DNA from: Bacillota bacterium
GTDB lineage: Bacteria; Vulcanimicrobiota; JAMDEM01
DNA: 20,965 bases
Direction of reading: 5' to 3'
NCBI GenBank assembly: GCA_023486985.1
Contig: JAMDEM010000166.1
Coordinates: 1 to 20,965 of the forward strand
Position numbers and translations under genes: made by a program. Positions 7,422-15,738 of this stretch are shown piece by piece (positions within the stretch are counted from its first letter, which is position 1; the number at the start of each line of letters is the position of its first letter). Below the pieces are notes generated by a model. The model was given only the letters and a program-made list of their open reading frames with translations, ran no database searches and was not told the DNA's origin.

Positions 7422-9557
7422 ATGGCGGAAAAGACAGAGCCGGTTGAATCAGAAGTTAAAAAAAAGCCTAACCGGCTGATACATGAAAAAAGCCCATATT
7501 TGCTTCAGCACGCCTACAATCCGGTGGACTGGCATCCATGGGGAGAGGAGGCATTTGAAAAAGCAAAAACAGAAAACAAACTGATTTTTCTTTCCATAGG
7601 GTATTCCACCTGCCACTGGTGTCATGTTATGGAAAAGGAATCTTTTGAGAATGAAGAAGTGGCGGGATTAATGAATGATGCTTTTGTAAGCATAAAGGTT
7701 GACCGTGAAGAAAGGCCAGACCTTGACAGTGTTTATATGAAAGTATGCCAGGTAATGACAGGAGGAGGAGGCTGGCCCCTTAATGTGATAATAACGCCGG
7801 ATAAAAAGCCTTTTTTTGCCTCAACTTATATTCCAAGAGAAAACAGATTCGGAAGACTGGGCATGATGGATTTGATACCGGGTATTAAAGAATTATGGAA
7901 ACTGCGAAGGGGTGAAGCAGAAAAATTTGCTGACGAATTTATTTCCTCTTTAAAGGAAGAGCTTTCGGAGAAGACAGGGGCGGAGCTTTCGGAGAATATC
8001 CTCCATAATGCTTATGGACAGCTTTTAAGAATGTTTGATGAAAAGCATGGCGGTTTTGGACGGGCTGTAAAATTCCCGTTACCTCACAATCTTACCTTTC
8101 TTCTGCGCTACTGGAAGCGCACGGGAGAGAAAAAAGCCTTACAGATGGTTGAAAAAACACTTTCCGAAATGCGCAGGGGCGGAGTTTATGACCATATCGG
8201 CTTTGGGTTTCACCGTTATTCGGTGGATACGGAATGGCTTGTGCCCCATTTTGAAAAGATGCTTTACGACCAGGCACTTCTTGCAATAGCTTATATTGAA
8301 GCTTATCAGGCGGTTAAAAAGGAAGAATATGCAAAAACCGTCCAGGAGGTATTTTATTATGTATTGAGAGATATGAAGTCTACTGAAGGGGGATTTTATT
8401 CCGGAGAAGATGCCGACAGCGAGGGAGAAGAAGGAAAGTTTTATCTCTGGAGCGAGGAGGAAATTAAATCACTTCTTTCTGAGGAAGACGCTTCTTTGAT
8501 AAAGAAAGTTTTTAATGTTGAGGCAGAAGGCAATTTTGTTGATGAGGCAACGGGTGAAAAGAAGAAAAGAAATATTCTGCATCTGAAAAAGAATCTTTCC
8601 GAGCTTGCCGACAACTTTAAAATGACTGAGGCGGAGATTCAAAATCGCATTGAGAGTGCAAGGGATAAACTTTTTGCCGCAAGGGAAAAGAGGATTCATC
8701 CGGACAAAGACGATAAAATTTTAACTGACTGGAACGGCTTGATGATTGCCGCTCTTGCCAGAGGCGCGCAGGTTTTTGAAAGGGAAGAGTATTTGAAAGC
8801 TGCAAAAGCAGCGGCGGATTTTATTCTTTCTAAAATGCGGGATTCAAAAGGAGGGCTTCTTCACCGTTACCGGGAGGGCGAATTTGCCATACCGGCTTTT
8901 CTGGATGATTATGCTTTCCTTACCTGGGGATTACTGGAGATTTATGAAACTTCGTTTGAGGTGCATTACCTTAAATCAGCCATAGAACTTAATGATTTTT
9001 TGCTCAAGCATTTCCGGGATGCAGAAAATGGCGGATTTTATCTTACTTCGGATGAAGCTGAAAGTTTTCTTATAAGGAATAAGGATGTTTATGACGGTGC
9101 CATCCCTTCCGGCAATTCTGTTTCCATGATGAACCTCATACGTATGGGCAGGATAACAGGCAATCCTGAATTCGAAAAAAATGCCGTCAGTATCGGGCAG
9201 GCGTTTTCGAAAAGCATTTCTCAGGCGCCTGCGTCTCATACACAGTTGTTGTCGGCATTTGAATTTGCTCTCGGACCTTCAAGCGAAGTTGTAATTGCAG
9301 GGGATTCAAATTCGGAAGATACAAAAGCAATGCTTAAAGCTTTGAGGAGCGAGTATATACCTGATAAGATAGTAATCCTGCGTCCCGGTGAAGAAGAGCT
9401 GCCGGAAATTGTAAGTCTGGCGGAATACACTAAAGAACTTGTAATTATTAACGGGGAAACTACTGCTTACGTGTGCCGGAATTTTAAATGCAATCTTCCA
9501 ACAACTGAAGTTGGAAGATTGATGGAAAATGTAAAGAAGCTGCCGGGCGAAAGCTAA
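7422..9557 (+). CDS. DUF255/YyaL-type protein: thioredoxin-like domain plus alpha/alpha barrel
   Basis: A 711-residue cytoplasmic protein, full length for the YyaL/spermatogenesis-associated protein 20 family. The N-terminal thioredoxin-like domain (about 15-175) begins NRLIHEKSPYLLQHAYNPVDW and carries CHWC (Cys64, Cys67) in GYSTCHWCHVME. The rest (about 190-700) resembles an (alpha/alpha)6 barrel of the N-acylglucosamine epimerase/six-hairpin type, with WLVPHFEKMLYDQA and IHPDKDDKILTDWNGLM blocks that are hallmarks of the family. The biochemical reaction is not established. CHWCH fits the haem-binding pattern by chance; there is no signal peptide, so it is not a cytochrome. The start at 7422 has AAGGAG eight bases upstream. 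Its stop overlaps the stop of the convergent kinase gene. Confidence 0.93.
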   Translation: MAEKTEPVESEVKKKPNRLIHEKSPYLLQHAYNPVDWHPWGEEAFEKAKTENKLIFLSIGYSTCHWCHVMEKESFENEEVAGLMNDAFVSIKVDREERPDLDSVYMKVCQVMTGGGGWPLNVIITPDKKPFFASTYIPRENRFGRLGMMDLIPGIKELWKLRRGEAEKFADEFISSLKEELSEKTGAELSENILHNAYGQLLRMFDEKHGGFGRAVKFPLPHNLTFLLRYWKRTGEKKALQMVEKTLSEMRRGGVYDHIGFGFHRYSVDTEWLVPHFEKMLYDQALLAIAYIEAYQAVKKEEYAKTVQEVFYYVLRDMKSTEGGFYSGEDADSEGEEGKFYLWSEEEIKSLLSEEDASLIKKVFNVEAEGNFVDEATGEKKKRNILHLKKNLSELADNFKMTEAEIQNRIESARDKLFAAREKRIHPDKDDKILTDWNGLMIAALARGAQVFEREEYLKAAKAAADFILSKMRDSKGGLLHRYREGEFAIPAFLDDYAFLTWGLLEIYETSFEVHYLKSAIELNDFLLKHFRDAENGGFYLTSDEAESFLIRNKDVYDGAIPSGNSVSMMNLIRMGRITGNPEFEKNAVSIGQAFSKSISQAPASHTQLLSAFEFALGPSSEVVIAGDSNSEDTKAMLKALRSEYIPDKIVILRPGEEELPEIVSLAEYTKELVIINGETTAYVCRNFKCNLPTTEVGRLMENVKKLPGES
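9491..9521 (-). terminator. 12-bp perfect inverted repeat, candidate terminator for the PAS kinase, inside the opposing gene
   Basis: CAATCTTCCAAC and GTTGGAAGATTG pair perfectly around a 7-base loop. The repeat lies in the last codons of the DUF255 gene but 33 bases past the stop codon of the convergent PAS kinase gene, where that transcript should end. The U-tract on the minus strand (ATTTAAAATT) is only moderate. Confidence 0.5.
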
Positions 9558-11866
9558 CGGGCAAGAGCTTTCTGAACGGCTCCATGCAGGGAGTTCAGAT
9601 CCAGGGGCATGGGAATGTAAAAATCAAACTGTCCTTTCAATTCAGGCAAAGAAACAGGGGAAAGTATTCCGGTAATGATTTTTTCTGCATAAGGATTTGA
9701 CTTTAAAGCATATAAGAATTCTTCAACGGTTAAATCGGGCAGAAGGTGGTGGACAATGGTTAAATCAGGCTTGAAGCTGGGAATTTTCTGAAGTGCTTCA
9801 AGGCCGCCTCTCGCCCACTCCACCGTGTGCCCGTCGTCTTTTAATACTGTAATAGCCAGATCGGCACTTTCCGCGTCGCCTCCAACAATTAATATGATAC
9901 CCGGCCGGAATGTAATTTTGGGCGGGATTGCGCCCGCTGGGAGGCTGAACGAAAAGCGGGTTCCCACTCCCGGCTCGCTCCAGAGGGTTATCCCGGAACC
10001 ATGCCCCTGAAGCAGATTTTTAACGATATACAATCCAAGACCGGTCCCGCGGCGTTCCCCCTTAACCTGGACAAATTTCTGAAATAGTTTGTCCTGCTCG
10101 GATTTTGGAATGCCTTTCCCGGTATCGGCAACTTCGATTTCAACTTGGTCTGCCGATGGTGCCGTTTTTATGCTTATTGTTCCGCCTTTAGGCGTATAGC
10201 GCAAAGCGTTGTCGATAAGATTATGAAAAACCTGTTTTATCCGGCTACGGTCAGCCTTAATCCACACGCCCTCAGGGCAGGAAAAGTCAAGCTTGATTCC
10301 GGCTCCATTTGCAAGGGGTTCGAACGTTTCTTTAATATCTTTCAAAAATTCTTCAAAAGAAAAGTCTTCAAAAATATAATTTAACAGACCTGTTTCTACT
10401 CTGTGAACGCCAACGATATTTTTTATCAGATCAAGCAGGAAGTCGCCGGAGCGGCGGATATGATTCAGGAACTCCAGTTTTTTCTCCGAAATTTCTCCGT
10501 ATCTGGGGTCTTCCATTAACTGGGCAAAGCCCATCATGGAAGCCAGAGGGCTCTTGAGATCATGGGTTATAGCTGCCACAAATTCCTCTTTCATGTGTTC
10601 AAGCTCCACCTGCTTTGTTCTGTCCCGAAAGAGTTGAACCAGGCCGCTTGCTTTGCCCCTTTCATCTCTTATCGGCGCTGCACTTAATTCTATAGGAATG
10701 CGGCGTCCGTCTTTTGCAAGTATATATGATTTCACAAAAACAGGATTGTTTTCACTGGAATAGAAGGGAGATTTAAAAATAGGGCAGAGGTTTTCACAGA
10801 TTTTTTTCCCTTCCTGGTCCTGGAAGAGTAAAACGTCACACATATATTTGCCTCTTACTTCTTCCATCCTCCATCCGGTAATATTTTCCGCTTGCCGGTT
10901 GAACATCAAAATATTTCCTTCAATATCGGTAGCTAAAAATGCGTCGGCGATGCATTCAAGAGTAACTGACAGGCGGTTTTTTTCTTCGGCAATCGTAGCT
11001 TCCTTCATTCGCTGTTCGGTTATGTCATAGATTACCACCATTTCAAACTGAGTCTTGCCTTTTGCATCTACTATTACACTGGCAAATATTCTTCCCAGAC
11101 GCTTTCCCCCGTTTTTTGAAACGAAATCAATTTCATATATGGGAATTCCTATGCCCTGCTGTCTAATGGCGAAGTTTTTTGCTACAGTTGATTTGGACTC
11201 AGCCGGCAGGAATGGCAATTCCATAAGATTTTTTCCGACAGCTTCTTCCGGTTTATAACCCAGCCATTCAAACATTCTCCCGTTCACTTCAATAACGGTT
11301 CCTTCGGAGTTAAGAAGCACTATGGCTTCCGGAGAAAGTTCAAAAATTGTGCGATATTTTCTTTCGTTTTCCAGCAGTTTTGCTTCTGTAAGTTTGCGGT
11401 ATGTTATATCCTTCTGAAAGACTATGAAATAGGCGGTTTCATTTTTTTTATCCGGAATTGATATTATACTGCATTCGAAATTCAGCACAGAGCCGTCTTT
11501 ACAGATAAATTCCGATTCGCTGCGGATTGTTTTTTGTGTTGTTAAAACCGGTAATGCTTCCCTGAATTTAAGGGCTGATAAGGGAGAAAGAAAATCGTCT
11601 AAATTTTTTCCGATAAGCTCCTCTTCAGAGTAACCGGATTTAACTACCGAGGCAGGGTTTGTTTGAAAAATAGTTCCGGATGTGTCCAGTATGTGAACGA
11701 AATCTATAGAGTGTTTGAATAATGAATAAAAAACCGATTCCATCCCACAGTGCGTATCTTCATGTGTTTGACTTTCGTCTCCTGCATCAGGCGGACGGGC
11801 AATGCACTGATGCAGGTCAGCTAATTTCTTTGAAAGCTCTTTGCGGGGCATGTCTTCGCTGGTCAT
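9554..11866 (-). CDS. Triple-PAS sensor histidine kinase with degenerate C-terminal receiver domain
   Basis: A 770-residue soluble kinase with no membrane segment. In order: three PAS domains (about 42-165, 170-285 and 295-415, each with its PAC tail such as FQKDITYRK, VIYDITEQR and LFRDRTKQ), HisKA with AAITHDLKSP (His435), HATPase_c (NLIDNALRYTPKGG, ADTGKGIP, GTGLGLYIVKNLL), then a receiver-like domain (about 655-770). In that last domain the acidic pair is GGD, and the phosphoacceptor Asp is His706 (DLTIVHHLLPD), so it should not accept phosphate. Start chosen at ATG 11866, with AGAGGTGG five bases before it, rather than 11893. It stands alone; no cognate regulator is adjacent. PAS ligands cannot be read from sequence. 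Confidence 0.9.
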   Translation of the reverse strand: MTSEDMPRKELSKKLADLHQCIARPPDAGDESQTHEDTHCGMESVFYSLFKHSIDFVHILDTSGTIFQTNPASVVKSGYSEEELIGKNLDDFLSPLSALKFREALPVLTTQKTIRSESEFICKDGSVLNFECSIISIPDKKNETAYFIVFQKDITYRKLTEAKLLENERKYRTIFELSPEAIVLLNSEGTVIEVNGRMFEWLGYKPEEAVGKNLMELPFLPAESKSTVAKNFAIRQQGIGIPIYEIDFVSKNGGKRLGRIFASVIVDAKGKTQFEMVVIYDITEQRMKEATIAEEKNRLSVTLECIADAFLATDIEGNILMFNRQAENITGWRMEEVRGKYMCDVLLFQDQEGKKICENLCPIFKSPFYSSENNPVFVKSYILAKDGRRIPIELSAAPIRDERGKASGLVQLFRDRTKQVELEHMKEEFVAAITHDLKSPLASMMGFAQLMEDPRYGEISEKKLEFLNHIRRSGDFLLDLIKNIVGVHRVETGLLNYIFEDFSFEEFLKDIKETFEPLANGAGIKLDFSCPEGVWIKADRSRIKQVFHNLIDNALRYTPKGGTISIKTAPSADQVEIEVADTGKGIPKSEQDKLFQKFVQVKGERRGTGLGLYIVKNLLQGHGSGITLWSEPGVGTRFSFSLPAGAIPPKITFRPGIILIVGGDAESADLAITVLKDDGHTVEWARGGLEALQKIPSFKPDLTIVHHLLPDLTVEEFLYALKSNPYAEKIITGILSPVSLPELKGQFDFYIPMPLDLNSLHGAVQKALAR

Positions 11867-12162
11867 TTTTACCACCTCTGGGAGCATGTTCAATTAAAAG
11901 AACAAGTTTTAAATTACAACCTTTATGAGAATTCTAAATTCCACAAAAAAAACCTTTTTAAAATATTATGTATGGCAGGCTTGTGGTGTTATGCTTATAT
12001 GTTTCGAAATTATTCTGAAGGAAAGCGTGTGTTTATGCTCCAGTATTTTGGCTTGCCTGAATGTAAGTTTTAAGGTGACCAAAGACGGGTATGAGTTATA
12101 TAGATGGAAGGAAAAGTTGTTAAGTATCTTCCGGAAAGATTGTTAAAATGGAGGCGATTTAA
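11867..12162. other. Divergent intergenic region between the PAS kinase and AhpD-like genes
   Basis: About 296 AT-rich bases without a convincing gene. A 73-codon frame at 11925-12146 has no good ribosome site and a composition not resembling a protein I know. The only clear signal is the GGAGG (about 12150) of the AhpD-like gene. I could not settle on promoters. Confidence 0.5.
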
Positions 12163-12588
12163 ATGGTGTCAAATGTTGTAGTAAAGGAAAAAGAAGTTGC
12201 CAAAACAAGGGAAGAAGTTTACAAGGACATCAGGGAAAATCTTGGGCTGGTTCCCAGTTTCTTTGAGCATGTTACTGATTCAACCCTGGAGCTGGAATGG
12301 AATCTCATGAAGCAGGTGCAGATGGCTGAGGGAGCAGTTCCAAATAAGTACCGGGAGCTTATCGGCATAGCCGTATCCGGAATTGAAAAGTGCAAATACT
12401 GCGCTTTCTTTCATACCGAGATGGCGAAACTGAATGGCGCTACCGATGCGGAAATCGAGGATGCTCTTCATTTTGCCAAGTCCAGCGCCGGGTGGAGCAC
12501 TTACATTAACGGGCTTCAGATTGATTACGAGCAGTTCAAGAAAGAAGTTTTGCAGATCTGCGATTATGTCCGCTCAAAAAGCAAATAA
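12163..12588 (+). CDS. AhpD/carboxymuconolactone decarboxylase-family protein (alkylhydroperoxidase-like)
   Basis: A 141-residue all-helical protein with the AhpD-like active-site set Glu65-x11-Cys77-x2-Cys80-x3-His84 (YRELIGIAV...EKCKYCAFFH), spaced as in AhpD. In AhpD these residues relay a proton and reduce peroxide through the Cys pair; many members of the wider family have unknown substrates. There is no signal peptide, so it should act in the cytoplasm. The start has GGAGG nine bases upstream. It stands alone with its own terminator after it. A thiol-dependent peroxide-reducing role is likely but its partner reductase is not in the window. Confidence 0.85.
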   Translation: MVSNVVVKEKEVAKTREEVYKDIRENLGLVPSFFEHVTDSTLELEWNLMKQVQMAEGAVPNKYRELIGIAVSGIEKCKYCAFFHTEMAKLNGATDAEIEDALHFAKSSAGWSTYINGLQIDYEQFKKEVLQICDYVRSKSK

Positions 12589-12611
12589 CGGATGAAGCAG
12601 TGCATTGCAAT

Positions 12612-12650
12612 GGCGGCAGGATTGTAATATAACAGTCCTGCCGTTCATTT
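12612..12650 (+). terminator. Terminator after the AhpD-like gene
   Basis: CGGCAGGA (12614-12621) pairs perfectly with TCCTGCCG (12636-12643) around a 14-base AT-rich loop, followed by TTCATTTT. It starts 24 bases after the stop codon. Confidence 0.7.
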
Positions 12651-12654
12651 TCTA

Positions 12655-12946
12655 ACTATTAAGAATCACAGGCTGCACGCTCATGAAATAACGTGAGAAA
12701 ACAAACTTGTTTATTTTGCGATCGAAAACTCTGCAGCTTTGCTGCGGAGTGTCATGCCGCAAAACAAATTTAATTTTTCGCTTCGCTGCTATGTCTCTCT
12801 CGCCGAGCTGCTCGCCCGGCTTCATCCTTGAAATCAGGGTTTTGCGGAACCTTCTAGGCTGCGCATCCGCTTCGCCAAGAAGTTCCATCAAAAACCCGTG
12901 CTCTTGCTTCGCAAGCCCTCCCTAATCGGTCGGGACGCACCTTTGC
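12655..12946. repeat. Hairpin-rich non-coding island, possible repeat element
   Basis: This 290-base stretch differs in style from its neighbours. It holds a nested structure (12710-12720 pairs with 12758-12768, 11 bp with one mismatch, enclosing a 10-bp stem at 12728-12750 with a TTT loop), a long imperfect hairpin (12837-12855 with 12878-12897: GGGTTTT/AAAACCC and GGAAC-TTCT/AGAAGTTCC), CTTGC-TTC-GCAAG near 12904, and three GCTTCGC words. On the minus strand a frame stays open for about 88 codons but resembles no protein I know. It may be a mobile-type intergenic repeat, but I see only one copy here. Confidence 0.4.
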
Positions 12947-13978
12947 TTATTTTTGAGGGATAAGCGCTTTGAGAAGTTCTGTCCGCCATTTATTTGCATC
13001 AGGGTCGTATATCCCGAATCCTGCGCAAAACTCCCAGTAAGCCCAGGCAATGTTTCGTTTTTCAGCCTCTCTTGCCACAAATGAAGTCCAGCGAGCCCTG
13101 GAATTCATATCTGCTTTACTGTATGCGCCGAATTCGCCCAGCAATAAAGCCCTGTTGTGTGTTTCAGCCCATTTTACGGCGGTGTCAATATCCTTTCTTA
13201 CAGCTCCTTTTTCAGAACCTGTTCCCAGCCATTTAGTTCCAAGCCACGGCTCACTGCCTTTTACCCATCCTGCACCCTGATGGGTAAAATGGAAGGGCTG
13301 ATAATAATGGAATGTTACAATTATATTCCTGTCGTCTTCCGGCAAAAGAAGATTTTCAAGGGCAGGAATACTGTTCCAGCGGGCTGGACCTGCAATAATG
13401 ATTCGCCCGGGATTTGTTTTTCTGATTATTTGAATTGCCTCCCGGAGGTAATCATTCCATAACTTACTGTCAAGATTCCAGGTTGGTTCGTTGAGTACCT
13501 CAAAATAAAGATTTTCAGGATAGGACCTGTAATGGTTGGCAATCTGGCGCCATATTGCAAGAAAGCGTGCTTTGTTAGCTTGAGGATTCTGTGATAGTTC
13601 GATGTAATGGTGAATATTGATTATTACGCTAAGATGCCGGGATAGAGCCTGATTAACCGCCCAGTCAGTGCGCTTGAAAAATTCTGGATTGATTGTATAG
13701 GGCTGTTCCATCTCCGCATGTGCTGACCACCTGATTGGGATGCGGACAAAATCAAAACCTGCGTTTTTAATCAACTGGAAATACTCTTCCTTGAGAACTA
13801 TGCCCCATTGCCCTTCCTTTGGCGCATCCAGGGCATTTCCAAGATTTACTCCCCGGTAAAGTCCAAAAGGACCGGGAATTTTTGAAAAGTTGTTGTCACT
13901 GCCGGCGGCGGAAAAAGTAAATGCCATGAATAAAAGGAATAACGGCAAAGAGGCTTTCCATCTTCCGAACAAATTCAT
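12947..13978 (-). CDS. Secreted glycoside hydrolase family 5 (cellulase-like)
   Basis: A 343-residue protein with a signal peptide (hydrophobic to about residue 25, cleavage near FSAAG) and a full (beta/alpha)8 GH5 domain. Family marks are GVNLGNALD near the start, FVRIPIRW, the INIHHY strand, the acid/base Glu164 in EVLNEPT and the nucleophile Glu282 in LLGEFGAY, 118 residues apart as is normal. GH5 enzymes cleave beta-1,4-glucans, mannans and related polymers with retention of configuration; the exact substrate cannot be given. No carbohydrate-binding module or dockerin is attached. The ATG is preceded by AAGGAG eight bases away. It is a lone gene that contrasts with the respiratory genes around it, so this could be a scavenging or wall-remodelling enzyme. 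Confidence 0.92.
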   Translation of the reverse strand: MNLFGRWKASLPLFLLFMAFTFSAAGSDNNFSKIPGPFGLYRGVNLGNALDAPKEGQWGIVLKEEYFQLIKNAGFDFVRIPIRWSAHAEMEQPYTINPEFFKRTDWAVNQALSRHLSVIINIHHYIELSQNPQANKARFLAIWRQIANHYRSYPENLYFEVLNEPTWNLDSKLWNDYLREAIQIIRKTNPGRIIIAGPARWNSIPALENLLLPEDDRNIIVTFHYYQPFHFTHQGAGWVKGSEPWLGTKWLGTGSEKGAVRKDIDTAVKWAETHNRALLLGEFGAYSKADMNSRARWTSFVAREAEKRNIAWAYWEFCAGFGIYDPDANKWRTELLKALIPQK

Positions 13979-14072
13979 AAAATATCTCCTTTGTATAAAA
14001 GTATTGGAGTATAAGAAAATTATAACAAATTATTTAAGAAGAGATTTATTCATCTTGGGGTGAGGTCATCTC

Positions 14073-14123
14073 ATGTTTTTAAAGGAAGGCTGGAAAATTT
14101 ACCGAAAAATTGAACATGTATAA
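14073..14123 (+). CDS. Possible 16-codon leader ORF overlapping the hydrolase start
   Basis: ATG at 14073 with a good ribosome site (GGGGTGAGGT, six bases away) opens a 16-residue frame (MFLKEGWKIYRKIEHV) that stops at 14121-14123, across the ATG of the hydrolase gene at 14116. The hydrolase itself has no close ribosome site, so ribosomes finishing here could reinitiate on it. It could also be chance. Confidence 0.35.
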   Translation: MFLKEGWKIYRKIEHV

Positions 14124-15738
14124 ACAGGAGAAGTTTACTGTAACCCTTTTTTTCCTAAGCCTTATCATCCTCACGGCAGGATTAGCCGGGTTTTTTTTAT
14201 TTAACTCATCCACCTCGCCGGTAAAATCTGAAGTTGTCTTTTCCTGTCCGGACGGCGGAATCGTAAAAGGAAGTATTTTCCTTCCCCATACGGCATCTGT
14301 TCGGCAAGTTGGCGGAGTTGTTATAGCTCATGGAGTTGCCAGCACAAGAGACCTTATGGAACCTATGGCAGAAGCCCTGGCGGAGAAAGGTGTAGTCGTA
14401 TTAACGTATGATACTCCTTTCACATCAGATGAGAAGAATGACGCAGTAATACGTTCTGCAATAAAGTACTTACGCTCTTTTAAGGGAGTTGACCCCGGGC
14501 GTATAGCCCTTATCGGCCATTCTATGGGAGGGAGAACAGCGGCAAATGTTGCCTCGACGGAAAAAGCAAAAGCTGTTATATCTCTGGGGATGAGTGTATT
14601 TGCTTCTTCAGTTTCTCCGTCAAATCTGCTGATGATAATCGGACTTTATGACGAGCTTCATACGCCTTTTGAAATGATAGATGCTCTTAAAACAAATAGC
14701 GATGGGTTTTCTGAACCCGGAAGGGTGTGGGGCGATTTCTCCAAAGAAAATGCCCGCATGTTGTTCATTTCCCCCGCAGCTGACCATGCCTCGGAAATCT
14801 TTGACCCAAAAATTATAGGCGTAATACAGGAGTGGATTTCCAGAGCTTTAGGTATTGCATCGGACGAGTTAAATATTGCGAATATAAAAGCTCCGGCTGG
14901 AATATGGAAAATTCAATTTGTTTTCTTCATATACGCCGGCGCTTTTGGGTTTTTTCTTTCTTTTTTATTTTTCTTCAAGAAAATATTTTTACAAAGAAAA
15001 ATATTTCTTAGAATCCTGCCTTCCGCCATATTTTTTTTCTTCCTTTTGTCATCTCTGACAGGAAAAAAGGTTGCTGTGATTGACGCTTTGCCCGGGGGAG
15101 TTTTCCTTTTTCTATGCATGGCAACCGTCATTTTTAACTTTCTTGTTCAGTCAGCTCCTCCGGATGCAAAGAAAGAATCCCTTGATGAAATTTTTGGAAG
15201 GAAAACAAAAAGAACTTTACTTTATTTTCTTGTTGTTTATTTCTCCTTTCAAGCAGTTATTATATTCTCTGCCATGCGGCATTTTATTGTCTGGCCCTCG
15301 TATCTAAAGGATCTGCCTTTGTTTATCTGGCAGCAGATGACTCTCGGCGGTTATCATTTCTTAGGTGTTGAGGAAAGGTTTTTCTCTCCTTTTAGAATTG
15401 AAGGGATTGTTGTATCCTTAATAATCCTTGGGCTTGAAGCAGCTTTTCCGGGCTACATTCTGGGTGTTCTTTGCCGGACGGGGAGGGCGCTTCTCAAATC
15501 TGGATATCGAAAAAAGAAGACTTCGTTCCTTCACATCATTGCCCTTACAGTGCTTTTTGCTGCAGCTGTAAGCGCATGGCTTCCGTGGATCAAAAGCGGA
15601 CAGCTGGATTGGATATTATTATATTCTCTTTTAAAGCTTTGCATAAAGCTTCTCATCCTGCCTTTGATTTTAATATATGCCGTTATTTCAACTGATGTAT
15701 TTAAAAGGATTGATTCACGGCTGAAGGAAGGTGCTTGA
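14116..15738 (+). CDS. Alpha/beta hydrolase fused to a polytopic membrane domain
   Basis: A 540-residue protein. After one N-terminal membrane segment (about 10-33) comes an alpha/beta hydrolase (about 40-255) with the HG oxyanion-type motif (VVIAHGVAS), nucleophile elbow GHSMGG (Ser136), probable acid Asp179 (IGLYDELHT) and His224 (AADHASE). The remaining half (about 265-540) has roughly seven membrane helices separated by short basic loops. The topology would place the hydrolase outside the cytoplasmic membrane, assuming a single N-terminal anchor. The substrate is unknown; an ester, lipid or peptide-like compound is possible. ATG at 14116 is preferred to TTG at 14110, though neither has a close ribosome site. 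It overlaps the CPBP gene by 8 bases, so the two are translated together. Confidence 0.8.
   Translation: MYKQEKFTVTLFFLSLIILTAGLAGFFLFNSSTSPVKSEVVFSCPDGGIVKGSIFLPHTASVRQVGGVVIAHGVASTRDLMEPMAEALAEKGVVVLTYDTPFTSDEKNDAVIRSAIKYLRSFKGVDPGRIALIGHSMGGRTAANVASTEKAKAVISLGMSVFASSVSPSNLLMIIGLYDELHTPFEMIDALKTNSDGFSEPGRVWGDFSKENARMLFISPAADHASEIFDPKIIGVIQEWISRALGIASDELNIANIKAPAGIWKIQFVFFIYAGAFGFFLSFLFFFKKIFLQRKIFLRILPSAIFFFFLLSSLTGKKVAVIDALPGGVFLFLCMATVIFNFLVQSAPPDAKKESLDEIFGRKTKRTLLYFLVVYFSFQAVIIFSAMRHFIVWPSYLKDLPLFIWQQMTLGGYHFLGVEERFFSPFRIEGIVVSLIILGLEAAFPGYILGVLCRTGRALLKSGYRKKKTSFLHIIALTVLFAAAVSAWLPWIKSGQLDWILLYSLLKLCIKLLILPLILIYAVISTDVFKRIDSRLKEGA

Noticed and set aside
7611..7625. CHWCH motif in the DUF255 protein as a haem site
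   Set aside because: The protein has no signal peptide and the Cys pair sits at the active-site position of a thioredoxin-like domain, so the match to CXXCH is coincidental.
11925..12146. A 73-codon frame upstream of the AhpD-like gene
   Set aside because: No good ribosome site and no recognisable family, in an AT-rich intergenic region.
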